Shown: positions 1 through 5,536 of the stretch, piece by piece
Layout: the number at the start of each line of letters is the position of its first letter
How positions within the stretch are numbered: position 1 is the first letter of the stretch
Assembly: GCA_035493555.1 (NCBI GenBank)
Contig: DATJIC010000043.1
Span: forward strand, 1-9,788
DNA length: 9,788 nt
Direction of reading: 5' to 3'
From: CAMLKC01 sp035493555
Lineage (GTDB): Bacteria > Patescibacteriota > Saccharimonadia > Saccharimonadales > Saccharimonadaceae
The notes under the pieces: generated by a model
What the model saw: only the letters and a program-made list of their open reading frames with translations
Database searches by the model: none
What the model was told of the DNA's origin: nothing
Translations under genes and position numbers: made by a program

Positions 1-734
1 GCTAGTTTTTCAAGCATCGGCAGGAATTCCTGAACGCTTGAAATCTTTTTGTCGGTAATAAGAACAAATGGTTTTTCGTACACGGCTTCCTGGCGGTTGG
101 CATCGGTGGCAAACAGGGCGCTGACAAAGCCGCGGTCAAGATTAAAACCTTCTACCACTTCGGCTTCCATCTCAAGCCCCTGGCCAGCCTCTACCGTTAC
201 GACGCCGTCTTTGCCTACTTTTTCAATCACGTCGGCAATAAGTGTTCCAATACTGGCATCGCCCGCACTGATCGTGGCAACCTCGGCAACACGGGCCTTT
301 TTACCTTCAATACTTTCGCTCAGGCCGTCGAGTTTTTTCACCACTTCGGCTCCGGCGGCTTCGATACCTTTTCGGAGTTCCTGCGGATTGTGGCCGGCAG
401 CAATAAGACGGTTGGCCTCCTTTAAAATATTGTAGGTCAGAACCGTCACGGTGGTTGTACCATCACCGGCTACCTTATTCAGCTTGCTCGCAGCCTGCTT
501 AATAAGTTCTGCCCCCACTTTGTAGCCGAGCGTCTCGTCATCGTTCTCGGGCAAGTCAACACTCTCGGCAACCGTTACACCATCGTGGGTTACCGTTGGA
601 CCACCGTAGCCTTTCGCGATCACCACGTTGCGACCCTTTGGACCATACGTAACCTTTACTGCATCGTACAGCGCCTTCGCACCGCCAAGCACCCGCTCGC
701 GCGCTTCTTCATCATAAAAAACTTTTTTAGCCAT
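1..734 (-). CDS. groEL: Chaperonin GroEL (60 kDa, Cpn60), N-terminal part; 3' end outside the window
   Basis: This is the large subunit of the ATP-driven folding chamber, acting in the cytoplasm with GroES. About 244 residues are visible, less than half of the roughly 540-residue family length, so the gene is cut by the window edge and not visibly broken. The start MAKKVFYDEEAR is followed by the equatorial ATP-binding signatures VTYGPKGRNVV (about 28-38) and AGDGTTT (about 89-95), whose Asp is catalytic in the family, and then by the intermediate and apical regions (ISAGD, EVVEGFNLDRGF). Compared with my memory of E. coli GroEL, there are about five extra residues in the segment PENDDETLGYK (about 62-72), just before the conserved GAELIKQAASK helix. 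The ATG at 734 is preceded by a strong AGGAGG site. It is the second gene of a groES-groEL operon, 140 bases after groES. Confidence 0.97.
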   Translation of the reverse strand, partial: MAKKVFYDEEARERVLGGAKALYDAVKVTYGPKGRNVVIAKGYGGPTVTHDGVTVAESVDLPENDDETLGYKVGAELIKQAASKLNKVAGDGTTTVTVLTYNILKEANRLIAAGHNPQELRKGIEAAGAEVVKKLDGLSESIEGKKARVAEVATISAGDASIGTLIADVIEKVGKDGVVTVEAGQGLEMEAEVVEGFNLDRGFVSALFATDANRQEAVYEKPFVLITDKKISSVQEFLPMLEKL

Positions 735-738
735 TGTT

Positions 739-744
739 CCTCCT
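739..744 (-). promoter_or_regulatory. Shine-Dalgarno site of groEL
   Basis: AGGAGG on the minus strand lies 4 bases upstream of the groEL ATG and fixes that start. Two bases further upstream is CAAATAAC (747-754), which repeats part of the hairpin arm at 810-817. Confidence 0.85.
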
Positions 745-763
745 TAGTTATTTGTAGCGTAGA

Positions 764-869
764 GGAAGTGAGAGCTACTACATTTCAGAAAGACTCTCGT
801 TTCCCGAAAGTTATTTGCACATCTCGTGCAAATAACGTGTCTTTTAGAAATGTACGTAGCCGAACTTCC
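764..869 (-). repeat. Long nested imperfect palindrome between groES and groEL (structured mRNA element)
   Basis: Five nested complementary blocks pair across the intergenic region: 764-769 with 864-869 (GGAAGT/ACTTCC), 774-778 with 856-860 (GCTAC/GTAGC), 779-786 with 847-854 (8 bp), 789-794 with 839-844 (AAAGAC/GTCTTT), and 810-820 with 826-836 (GTTATTTGCAC/GTGCAAATAAC, 11 bp, 5-base loop). This gives 36 base pairs separated by small internal loops or bulges. The unpaired 795-809 contains TTTCCCGAAA, a possible very small third helix that would make a three-way junction. The minus-strand transcript has no U-run after the structure, so it does not look like a plain intrinsic terminator. The fold is inferred from pairing by eye; the role is unknown. 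Confidence 0.8.
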
Positions 870-874
870 GACGG

Positions 875-1138
875 TTATACAGTTGCCAGTACGTCTTCTT
901 CTTTAACGATCAAATATTCCGTACCGTTTACCGTTAATTCGGTAGTCGAATATTCTTTATAAATGATCTTATCGCCCACTTTTATGCCCTTTACGTCGGG
1001 GCCCGTAGCCTTTACTTCAGCTATAACAGGTTTTTCTTTGGCGTTATCCGGCAAAAAGATGCCGCTTGCAGTCTGAGATTTTGCAATTTCTCGAACCGCA
1101 ACAACACGATCCGCCAGAGGTTTAATAGGTGTACTCAT
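875..1138 (-). CDS. groES: Co-chaperonin GroES (10 kDa, Cpn10)
   Basis: An 87-residue GroES, slightly shorter than the usual 95-97, which caps the GroEL ring during protein folding in the cytoplasm. It begins MSTPIKPLADRVVAV, the typical first strand (I.PL.DRV). The mobile loop that contacts GroEL is SQTASGIFLPDNAKEKP (about 22-38), with IFL at the position of the family's IVL-like hydrophobic tripeptide. The later VGDKIIYKEYS (about 57-67) and the C-terminal YLIVKEEDVLATV also fit. The frame stays open 27 codons upstream of this ATG, but the upstream region carries the promoter and CIRCE, while a GGAGG site sits 6 bases before the chosen ATG at 1138. It is the first gene of the groESL operon and is very probably repressed by HrcA through the CIRCE site. 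Confidence 0.96.
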   Translation of the reverse strand: MSTPIKPLADRVVAVREIAKSQTASGIFLPDNAKEKPVIAEVKATGPDVKGIKVGDKIIYKEYSTTELTVNGTEYLIVKEEDVLATV

Positions 1139-1144
1139 GAATTT

Positions 1145-1149
1145 CCTCC
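1145..1149 (-). promoter_or_regulatory. Shine-Dalgarno site of groES
   Basis: GGAGG on the minus strand, 6 bases before the ATG at 1138. It supports the 87-residue start over an upstream in-frame start that would lie inside the promoter and operator. Confidence 0.85.
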
Positions 1150-1186
1150 GTTTATTTTTGCACCCCAAAGAGGCGCTTGTAACTTT

Positions 1187-1215
1187 ATTGTAAATAAAAA
1201 AATTAGCACTTGCAA
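1187..1215 (-). promoter_or_regulatory. Sigma-70 type promoter of groES-groEL
   Basis: On the minus strand: -35 TTGCAA (1210-1215), a 17-base spacer and -10 TACAAT (1187-1192). The predicted transcript starts near 1180, giving a leader of about 42 bases with the GGAGG site. The -35 lies inside the CIRCE palindrome, so a bound repressor would block RNA polymerase. Confidence 0.75.
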
Positions 1216-1235
1216 GCATAGAGTGCTAATTTTTT
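1197..1235 (-). terminator. Probable intrinsic terminator coinciding with CIRCE
   Basis: The CIRCE palindrome is extended by A and T runs into perfect 14-base arms: AAAAAATTAGCACT at 1197-1210 and AGTGCTAATTTTTT at 1222-1235, with an 11-base loop. Read on the minus strand, the hairpin starts 13 bases after the TAG stop at 1249-1251 and its 3' arm ends in a U-rich run. That is the layout of an intrinsic terminator for the upstream minus-strand gene. The stem is AT-rich, so its strength is uncertain. Confidence 0.5.
1203..1229. promoter_or_regulatory. CIRCE operator (HrcA binding site)
   Basis: Half-sites TTAGCACTT (1203-1211) and GAGTGCTAA (1221-1229) are separated by 9 bases. The known CIRCE consensus is TTAGCACTC-N9-GAGTGCTAA, so 17 of 18 half-site bases match with exact spacing. 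It overlaps the groES promoter. By family knowledge HrcA represses groESL here in normal growth and releases it on heat stress. hrcA itself is not in this window. Confidence 0.95.
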
Positions 1236-1248
1236 GTTGTTATATCAG

Positions 1249-1683
1249 CTATGCCTGGCGAAGCAGTTCGCCTTTAACGGCTGCAGGCACAAAGTTACCC
1301 GCTTCTACCAATTGGCGGATTTCTTTAAGGCCTTCGTTCTCAATAAGGGTTGCGTCCTCGCGGTAAAGTTCGATAACCGTCATTTTAGATTCATCGTCAT
1401 ACCCCACGACAGCCGCGCCAGATAAACCACCAGTAGTCACGCGTGTTTTGGCGGCTTCTTTGTCGCCTAGGCCACCATCAATCACATTCCGGCCCTGCAA
1501 ACGCAAGCCTTCTACTACCGCGTCGGCAATGTGCTTCTGCGACGGAACATATACGACAGTGACATCGCCGGCAGTCGGCAGCCAATCGGCGAGCGCCTTG
1601 CCTACGTTCCAGGCACACTCTACCGTCAGCCCCGAGGCCTCCGTTCCTCTAATATCACATGCGGTTATTAATTCTTCACTCAT
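1249..1683 (-). CDS. Stand-alone phosphohexomutase (PMM/PGM) domain I-like protein lacking the catalytic serine
   Basis: A 144-residue protein resembling only the first domain of alpha-D-phosphohexomutases, which are normally 450-plus residues in four domains. The N-terminal ACDIRGTEASGLT (about 8-20) matches the family's YDIRG start, and ADAVVEGLRLQGRNVIDGGLG (about 53-73) matches the helix-strand unit after the first strand. Where active enzymes have TASHNP with the phosphorylated Ser, this protein aligns without gaps as VGYDDE (about 93-98), putting Tyr95 in the Ser position. Domains II-IV, which hold the metal, sugar and phosphate sites, are absent. It is therefore unlikely to be an active mutase; a binding or regulatory role, or a remnant, is possible. 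I chose ATG 1683 over an in-frame GTG at 1701 because a TG-extended -10 ends 8 bases before 1683. The stop lies 13 bases from the CIRCE/terminator hairpin. Confidence 0.7.
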   Translation of the reverse strand: MSEELITACDIRGTEASGLTVECAWNVGKALADWLPTAGDVTVVYVPSQKHIADAVVEGLRLQGRNVIDGGLGDKEAAKTRVTTGGLSGAAVVGYDDESKMTVIELYREDATLIENEGLKEIRQLVEAGNFVPAAVKGELLRQA

Positions 1684-1691
1684 ATTTTTCC

Positions 1692-1700
1692 ATTGTAGCA
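1692..1700 (-). promoter_or_regulatory. Extended -10 promoter of the phosphohexomutase-domain gene
   Basis: Minus strand TGC-TACAAT is a TG-extended -10 ending 8 bases before the ATG at 1683, so the transcript would have almost no leader. Only a weak -35 (TTTTAT at 1715-1720, 17-base spacing) is seen. It overlaps the upstream edge of the divergent plus-strand promoter. Confidence 0.5.
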
Positions 1701-1704
1701 CCGA

Positions 1705-1733
1705 TTGACTTTTTATAAAATTTATGCTTAAAT
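1705..1733 (+). promoter_or_regulatory. Promoter of the nuclease-like gene; leaderless start expected
   Basis: -35 TTGACT (1705-1710), a 17-base spacer and -10 TTAAAT (1728-1733) with TG at 1725-1726. The expected transcription start is at about 1740-1741, the GTG start codon itself. There is no Shine-Dalgarno sequence. Confidence 0.55.
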
Positions 1734-1740
1734 AACGGTA

Positions 1741-2541
1741 GTGAAATTAAAAATAAAAACTAAAAAAATCATTCCCGCGTCTATCTTTAATTCCCGCCGC
1801 TTTGCTTACGGACATCACCGCCCGCCTACCGAGCCTTCACCTGTCCGCCTCGTGCCGCACCGTATTAAAAAAGTGCTAACAGGTTTTAAAAAGAAAAAAG
1901 ATTTTACAAAGGCGCCTCTGAGCGATGCGCTCTATCATCTCGTTTCGGAACTGCAGCGATTTTACGCCGCCAACCAGACGATCGACCAGCTGCGGCACCA
2001 GTATGGCAACCCCTGGCATATGCCTCCAGTTGATAAGAAACGTTTTTACGACAGCAAACAAATAGTGATCGAGTTTAACCACGCGCTTCGCAAAGTCATT
2101 AGTACGGATGCACCCCGTTTTGATTTTGAAGAACTTTTACATTTTATCGTCGATACATACACGGCCGTGAGCGGCCAAAAACACGCTGACGATTTTTACC
2201 ATCATATCCGCACCACGCTCGTAGGCATGCGTAACGAAATGGCCGTTGAGCAAATGCTCATTGGCGCCGGGGTCGCATATGAACTTGGCAGCCTAAAGCA
2301 AGATGCCGTAGGGGGTGACTTTATTATCAATGGCATACCCGTAGACATAAAAGCCAGCGAAAAAACAGCCGAGGCCGCACGACAGCGAGCCATTGACGGA
2401 GGATACGATCCGAGTTCTATTCTTTGGTCGCACATAGAATTTGAAGATTTTGATGGAGCCCTGCGCCTCTCTCCTCAAAAAAGCCGCGAGATTTTTGCCC
2501 AGTTGGAGCCAGAACTAAACGCTATCGTGAAACCGCGCTAG
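1741..2541 (+). CDS. Putative PD-(D/E)XK nuclease-fold protein of unknown role
   Basis: A 266-residue protein that I do not recognise as a named family. Residues 1-55 are very basic (KLKIKTKKI, a His/Pro stretch at 25-34, and KKVLTGFKKKKD), which could bind nucleic acid. Residues 60-160 look helical. Residues 164-206 then show the order expected of a PD-(D/E)XK core: RNEMAVEQML (Glu166/Glu170), GGDFIING with Asp193, and PVDIKAS with Asp202-Ile-Lys204. Family knowledge says such Asp...(Asp/Glu)-X-Lys triads bind metal and cut DNA or RNA; that this one is active is inference. There is no signal peptide or membrane segment. The GTG start is placed by the promoter that ends 7 bases upstream. An internal start is possible because the N-terminus has no other Met before residue 94. 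The last 4 bases overlap the stop of the convergent VOC gene. Confidence 0.6.
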   Translation: MKLKIKTKKIIPASIFNSRRFAYGHHRPPTEPSPVRLVPHRIKKVLTGFKKKKDFTKAPLSDALYHLVSELQRFYAANQTIDQLRHQYGNPWHMPPVDKKRFYDSKQIVIEFNHALRKVISTDAPRFDFEELLHFIVDTYTAVSGQKHADDFYHHIRTTLVGMRNEMAVEQMLIGAGVAYELGSLKQDAVGGDFIINGIPVDIKASEKTAEAARQRAIDGGYDPSSILWSHIEFEDFDGALRLSPQKSREIFAQLEPELNAIVKPR

Positions 2542-3020
2542 CCGTTATACGCCCGCTTTAGCTGCTCAAGGTCGATTTTTTTCATTTGCATAAAGGTTGC
2601 CATCGCACGCTGGGTTTTAGCGGAGTCCGGATCGCTGAGCATTTCGGCCATGCCGGTTGGCACCACCTGCCACGAGACACCAAACTTGTCTTTTAGCCAG
2701 CCACATTGTTCCGCCTCAGGAACAGCCGACAGCTTGCCCCAGTAATAATCAATTTCCTCCTGCGTTTCGCAGTTGACCATAAAAGAGATGGACTCATTAA
2801 ACTGAAAAAGAGGCCCGCCATTGAGCGCCAAAAAGGTCTGGCCTTCGATTTCAAACTGGACGGTCATAATGCTGCCTACGGGCATTTTGTGAATTTCCTG
2901 ACCCGCCTGGCTATACCGCGACACAGGACCCAGTTTGGCATTTTTAAATACCGATACGTAAAAGTTAGCTGCTTCTTCCGCCTGAGTGTCAAACCATAGG
3001 TGTGTCGTTATTTTTTGCAT
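2538..3020 (-). CDS. VOC-family protein, PhnB / 3-demethylubiquinone methyltransferase-like
   Basis: A 160-residue cytosolic protein with the vicinal-oxygen-chelate fold of the PhnB-like group (Pfam 3-dmu-9_3-mt type). The start QKITTHLWFDTQAEEAANFY is the usual first beta-alpha unit (I.P.LWFD..AEEA..FY), followed by a VFKN stretch. FLALNGGPLFQFNESISFMV (about 63-82) is the family's central signature, and the end GVSWQVVPTGMAEML (about 114-128) and AMATFMQMKKIDLEQLKRAY are also typical. Many members have no known reaction, and metal binding cannot be judged by eye. An in-frame GTG at 3059 exists, but the ATG at 3020 has AAGGA 6 bases upstream and begins at the conserved motif. The stop shares CTAG with the convergent nuclease-like gene. 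Confidence 0.85.
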   Translation of the reverse strand: MQKITTHLWFDTQAEEAANFYVSVFKNAKLGPVSRYSQAGQEIHKMPVGSIMTVQFEIEGQTFLALNGGPLFQFNESISFMVNCETQEEIDYYWGKLSAVPEAEQCGWLKDKFGVSWQVVPTGMAEMLSDPDSAKTQRAMATFMQMKKIDLEQLKRAYNG

Positions 3021-3044
3021 AGTGTTTCCTTTTTTAGCTGTTTC

Positions 3045-3072
3045 ATTTAATGATGACACCCGCTAAAAGCAA
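3045..3072 (-). promoter_or_regulatory. Possible promoter of the VOC gene
   Basis: Minus strand TTGCTT (3067-3072), a 16-base spacer and TTAAAT (3045-3050). This would give a leader of roughly 18 bases holding AAGGA (3027-3031). Spacing and match are moderate. Confidence 0.35.
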
Positions 3073-3083
3073 TGACAAGTATT

Positions 3084-3113
3084 TTGTGCAGCAAAGCCAG
3101 GATCTAGTACAAT
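3084..3113 (+). promoter_or_regulatory. Promoter of the FemAB-family gene; leaderless start expected
   Basis: TTGTGC (3084-3089), an 18-base spacer and TACAAT (3108-3113), which ends 7 bases before the ATG at 3121. No Shine-Dalgarno sequence lies between, so the mRNA probably begins at or next to the start codon. Confidence 0.5.
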
Positions 3114-3120
3114 ACAAGTA

Positions 3121-4158
3121 ATGACCGTACGATTTGCAACGCCAAGTGAAATAAAAAACTGGGACGACCGCATTATAGCCAACCCCGACGGTGGAAACGT
3201 TTTCCAGGGGTACGAATTTGCCATTCAAAAAAAGCAGGGTGGGTGGACGCCGCGGTTCATCGTCGCCGGCTCTATTACTATTACTGCTCTGGAAAAACGG
3301 TTCGGCTTTTTTAGGCTATGGTATCTCCCTAAAGGGCCAGGGGTAAAAGACATGCGCCAGCTCGACGAATTACTCCCCGATTTGAAATCGTTTGCCAAGA
3401 ATCACGGCGTGTTTGGCATAAAGGTCGAACCCGAGCTTAAAAAAACACCCGAAAATCTGGCGGATCTCATGAAGCTGGGCCTTCAAAAAGTCCGGCCTGT
3501 CCAACCTAACTTTTCTACTGTTACGCTGGATATATCAGACACCCTCGAAGCCACCCTCGCCCGTCTCAATCAAAAAGGCCGGCATGCCATAAAACGCGCC
3601 GAACGTGACGGCGTGGTTATAAAAAAAATCGCAGCAACGGACAAAAACTGCCAACAGATGTACCAGTTGCTTAGTGAAACCGCTGCCGGGTCGTTTTCTA
3701 TACGTAGTTATAATTACTACAAAACATTTTGGCAGCGGTACGAAAAAGCAAACCAAGGGCAGTTATTTTTTGCTTATTTTGAAAACCAGCTTGTCGCGGG
3801 CGCCTATGCACTTGTACTTGGCAAAAAAAGCACCTACAAAGACGGCGCCTCGGTGCGCCAGCGGACCGCGTACGGGGCAAGCCATCTGCTTCAGTGGGAG
3901 GTGATAAAATGGGCAAAATCAAAAGGCGCCCATATTCACGACTTTTGCGGCGCCCCTCCGTCGGACCAGATAAACAACACCGAACATCCGCACTATGGTA
4001 TCGGCCGCTTTAAGACTAGCTTCAACAAAGAAGTTACCGATTACATCGGAGCTTACGATATTATTCTGCAGCCTGCCGTCTACGCTGCTTGGTCACGGAT
4101 TGGCGAACGACTGATGTTCCGTTGGCATTCGTACCGCCACCACGAAAGTTATTACTAG
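3121..4158 (+). CDS. FemAB-family peptidoglycan bridge aminoacyltransferase
   Basis: A 345-residue member of the FemX/FemAB (MurJ-independent) family, which has two GNAT-like halves and transfers amino acids from aminoacyl-tRNA to the stem peptide of lipid II at the inner face of the membrane. The N-terminal half has NVFQGYEFAIQKKQGGWTP (about 26-44). NQKGRHAIKRAERDGV (about 150-165) matches the family's basic segment. The second half has AGAYALVLGKKSTYKDGAS (about 226-244), YGASHLLQWEVIKWAKSKG (about 251-269), HDFCGAPP (about 273-280) and YGIGRFKTSFNKEV (about 292-305), all in the family order. No membrane segment is evident. The amino acid donor cannot be told from sequence. It converges on murE and shares a CTAG overlap with it, so two cell-wall genes are neighbours. 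Confidence 0.9.
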   Translation: MTVRFATPSEIKNWDDRIIANPDGGNVFQGYEFAIQKKQGGWTPRFIVAGSITITALEKRFGFFRLWYLPKGPGVKDMRQLDELLPDLKSFAKNHGVFGIKVEPELKKTPENLADLMKLGLQKVRPVQPNFSTVTLDISDTLEATLARLNQKGRHAIKRAERDGVVIKKIAATDKNCQQMYQLLSETAAGSFSIRSYNYYKTFWQRYEKANQGQLFFAYFENQLVAGAYALVLGKKSTYKDGASVRQRTAYGASHLLQWEVIKWAKSKGAHIHDFCGAPPSDQINNTEHPHYGIGRFKTSFNKEVTDYIGAYDIILQPAVYAAWSRIGERLMFRWHSYRHHESYY

Positions 4159-5444
4159 CTCTTAGCTAAAATTTCACGGACAACATCACCGTCGTTCCAT
4201 GGCAGACGTTCACCGTTTACAATACGGTATTGCTCGTGGCCCATGCCCGTAATAAGCACCGTATCACCCTTCATGGCAATGGAAAGGGCTTTTGCGATGG
4301 CATCGCGGCGGTCGGGAATCTCGGTCATGCGGACCGTATCACCGGCACGCTCGATCCCTTCGCGCACTTGGTCGCGAATAGCTTTGGGGTCTTCATTGTA
4401 GCTTTCTTCGTCGGTAAGCATGATCCGGTCGGCGTGCTTTGCAGCAATTTCACCCATGATCGGCCGCTTGGTTTTATCACGGTCACCCGTGGCACCAAAT
4501 ACCAGGATTACCCGGTTTTTAGTTACTGACTTTGCCGCCTCAAGCAGTTTTTCAAGTGCATCCGGAGTGTGGGCATAGTCGACAATAACATCGTATCCCT
4601 TGCCTTCGACCACTCTTTCAAAACGGCCTGGCACGCCCTCAAGGTTAGCCGCACCCTCGACAATGTCCTTTAGCTTGAGACCAAGAACGTACGCGGTAGC
4701 CGCGGCGGCGGTCATGTTGTAAATATTAAACTTACCGGGAAGCGCCGTTGCCAGCTCCAGTTTTGTTTGGTGGTCAATAACAATTGTGGCTTCACTGCCC
4801 TTTTTATACAACTTGTAGTGATCTATCCGTGCTTCGGCGTCTGCGTGCTCGCCGTACGTTATTTTTTGCATTCCCGCCTGGAACTGGTTGAAAAAATCAA
4901 ACCATTCATCGTCGCGGTTTAAAACGATAAACTTAGGCCGTCCGGCAAACAGCTTGCCTTTTGCCGCCGCATACCGCTCCATGGTCTTGTGGTAATCAAG
5001 GTGATCCTGCGTGAGATTGGTCATAACCGCAACCTCAACAGGCACCGTGGCAAGCTTGTGCTGCTCAAGCGAGTGGCTCGTTACTTCAAGAACGACAAAA
5101 TCAACTTTTGCCTTTTTAGCATCGCGAAAAAACTCCTGCATCCGCTGCGTTGTTGCAACCGTGGCGTTAAGATCGTTTAGCTGGCGGTTTCCGGCAACTT
5201 CTATAACCGCAGTACTGAACATGGCCGTCTTTAGACCTGATTCTTTTAGTATCTCGTTGATAAAGTTAACGGTCGTCGTTTTACCGTTGGTACCCGTAAC
5301 GGCAATAACCCGCAAACTACGCGCCGGATTACCGTACTTAGCACTGATAATTTGTACGCGGCCTTTACGATATACCTCTTCGATTCCATGCACCACTGGT
5401 TGCGGCAACAGTTTTCTCACCCCATTAACGACCGTCTGTTTCAT
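4155..5444 (-). CDS. murE: MurE-type UDP-N-acetylmuramyl tripeptide synthetase, lacking the N-terminal UMP-binding domain
   Basis: A 429-residue Mur ligase, which would add the third residue of the peptidoglycan stem peptide using ATP in the cytoplasm. Visible motifs are the P-loop GTNGKTTT (51-58), EVTSHSLEQHKL (about 120-131), TNLTQDHLDYHKT (about 142-154), AAAKGKLF with Lys162 in the place of the carbamylated Lys, NMTAAAAT, the C-terminal-domain entry VDYAHTPDALEKLL (about 288-301), GATGDRDKTKRP and GMGHEQY. Full MurE proteins are about 490 residues and have about 90 residues before the P-loop that hold UMP. Here only about 45 precede it, so that domain is missing. The third-residue specificity loop, DNPR in meso-diaminopimelate enzymes, reads EESY here (346-349, in TDEESYNEDP), so the added amino acid cannot be predicted. 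A related Mur-ligase role is possible. The ATG at 5444 lies 6 bases after an extended -10. Confidence 0.88.
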   Translation of the reverse strand: MKQTVVNGVRKLLPQPVVHGIEEVYRKGRVQIISAKYGNPARSLRVIAVTGTNGKTTTVNFINEILKESGLKTAMFSTAVIEVAGNRQLNDLNATVATTQRMQEFFRDAKKAKVDFVVLEVTSHSLEQHKLATVPVEVAVMTNLTQDHLDYHKTMERYAAAKGKLFAGRPKFIVLNRDDEWFDFFNQFQAGMQKITYGEHADAEARIDHYKLYKKGSEATIVIDHQTKLELATALPGKFNIYNMTAAAATAYVLGLKLKDIVEGAANLEGVPGRFERVVEGKGYDVIVDYAHTPDALEKLLEAAKSVTKNRVILVFGATGDRDKTKRPIMGEIAAKHADRIMLTDEESYNEDPKAIRDQVREGIERAGDTVRMTEIPDRRDAIAKALSIAMKGDTVLITGMGHEQYRIVNGERLPWNDGDVVREILAKS

Positions 5445-5450
5445 ACTTTT

Positions 5451-5459
5451 ATTTTAGCA
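5451..5459 (-). promoter_or_regulatory. Extended -10 promoter of murE; leaderless start expected
   Basis: Minus strand TGC-TAAAAT, 6 bases before the ATG at 5444. No good -35 is seen at 16-18 bases, so recognition would rely on the TG extension. There is no Shine-Dalgarno sequence. Confidence 0.5.
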
Positions 5460-5497
5460 CTTCGAGGCAAAAACGCTGTCACAATATCTGCCCGCGC

Positions 5498-5516
5498 GCT
5501 ATACTGAAGCTATACT
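5498..5516 (+). promoter_or_regulatory. Tandem -10-like direct repeats upstream of the envelope operon
   Basis: GCTATACT occurs at 5498-5505 and again at 5509-5516, separated by GAA. Each copy contains a -10-like TATACT, and the 11-base repeat period is about one helix turn. -35 matches are weak. The downstream gene has AGGGAGG at 5525-5531, 5 bases before its ATG. Confidence 0.4.
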
Positions 5517-5536
5517 TTGAGGTTAGGGAGGGTTAT

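Noticed and set aside
49..435. Plus-strand open frame of 128 codons at the left edge
   Set aside because: It lies wholly antisense to groEL, whose protein sequence is unmistakable. The Ser/Thr-rich translation is typical of a shadow frame.
764..869. Reading the groES-groEL palindrome as a MITE or insertion sequence
   Set aside because: No flanking target-site duplication and no second copy in the window could be found by eye, so I describe it as a structured intergenic element and leave mobility as a possibility.
1448..1708. Plus-strand open frame opposite the phosphohexomutase-domain gene
   Set aside because: It is antisense to a minus-strand gene with better family similarity, its own promoter and a terminator-like hairpin. 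The translated sequence is low in complexity (Ser/Pro/Thr) and matches nothing known to me.
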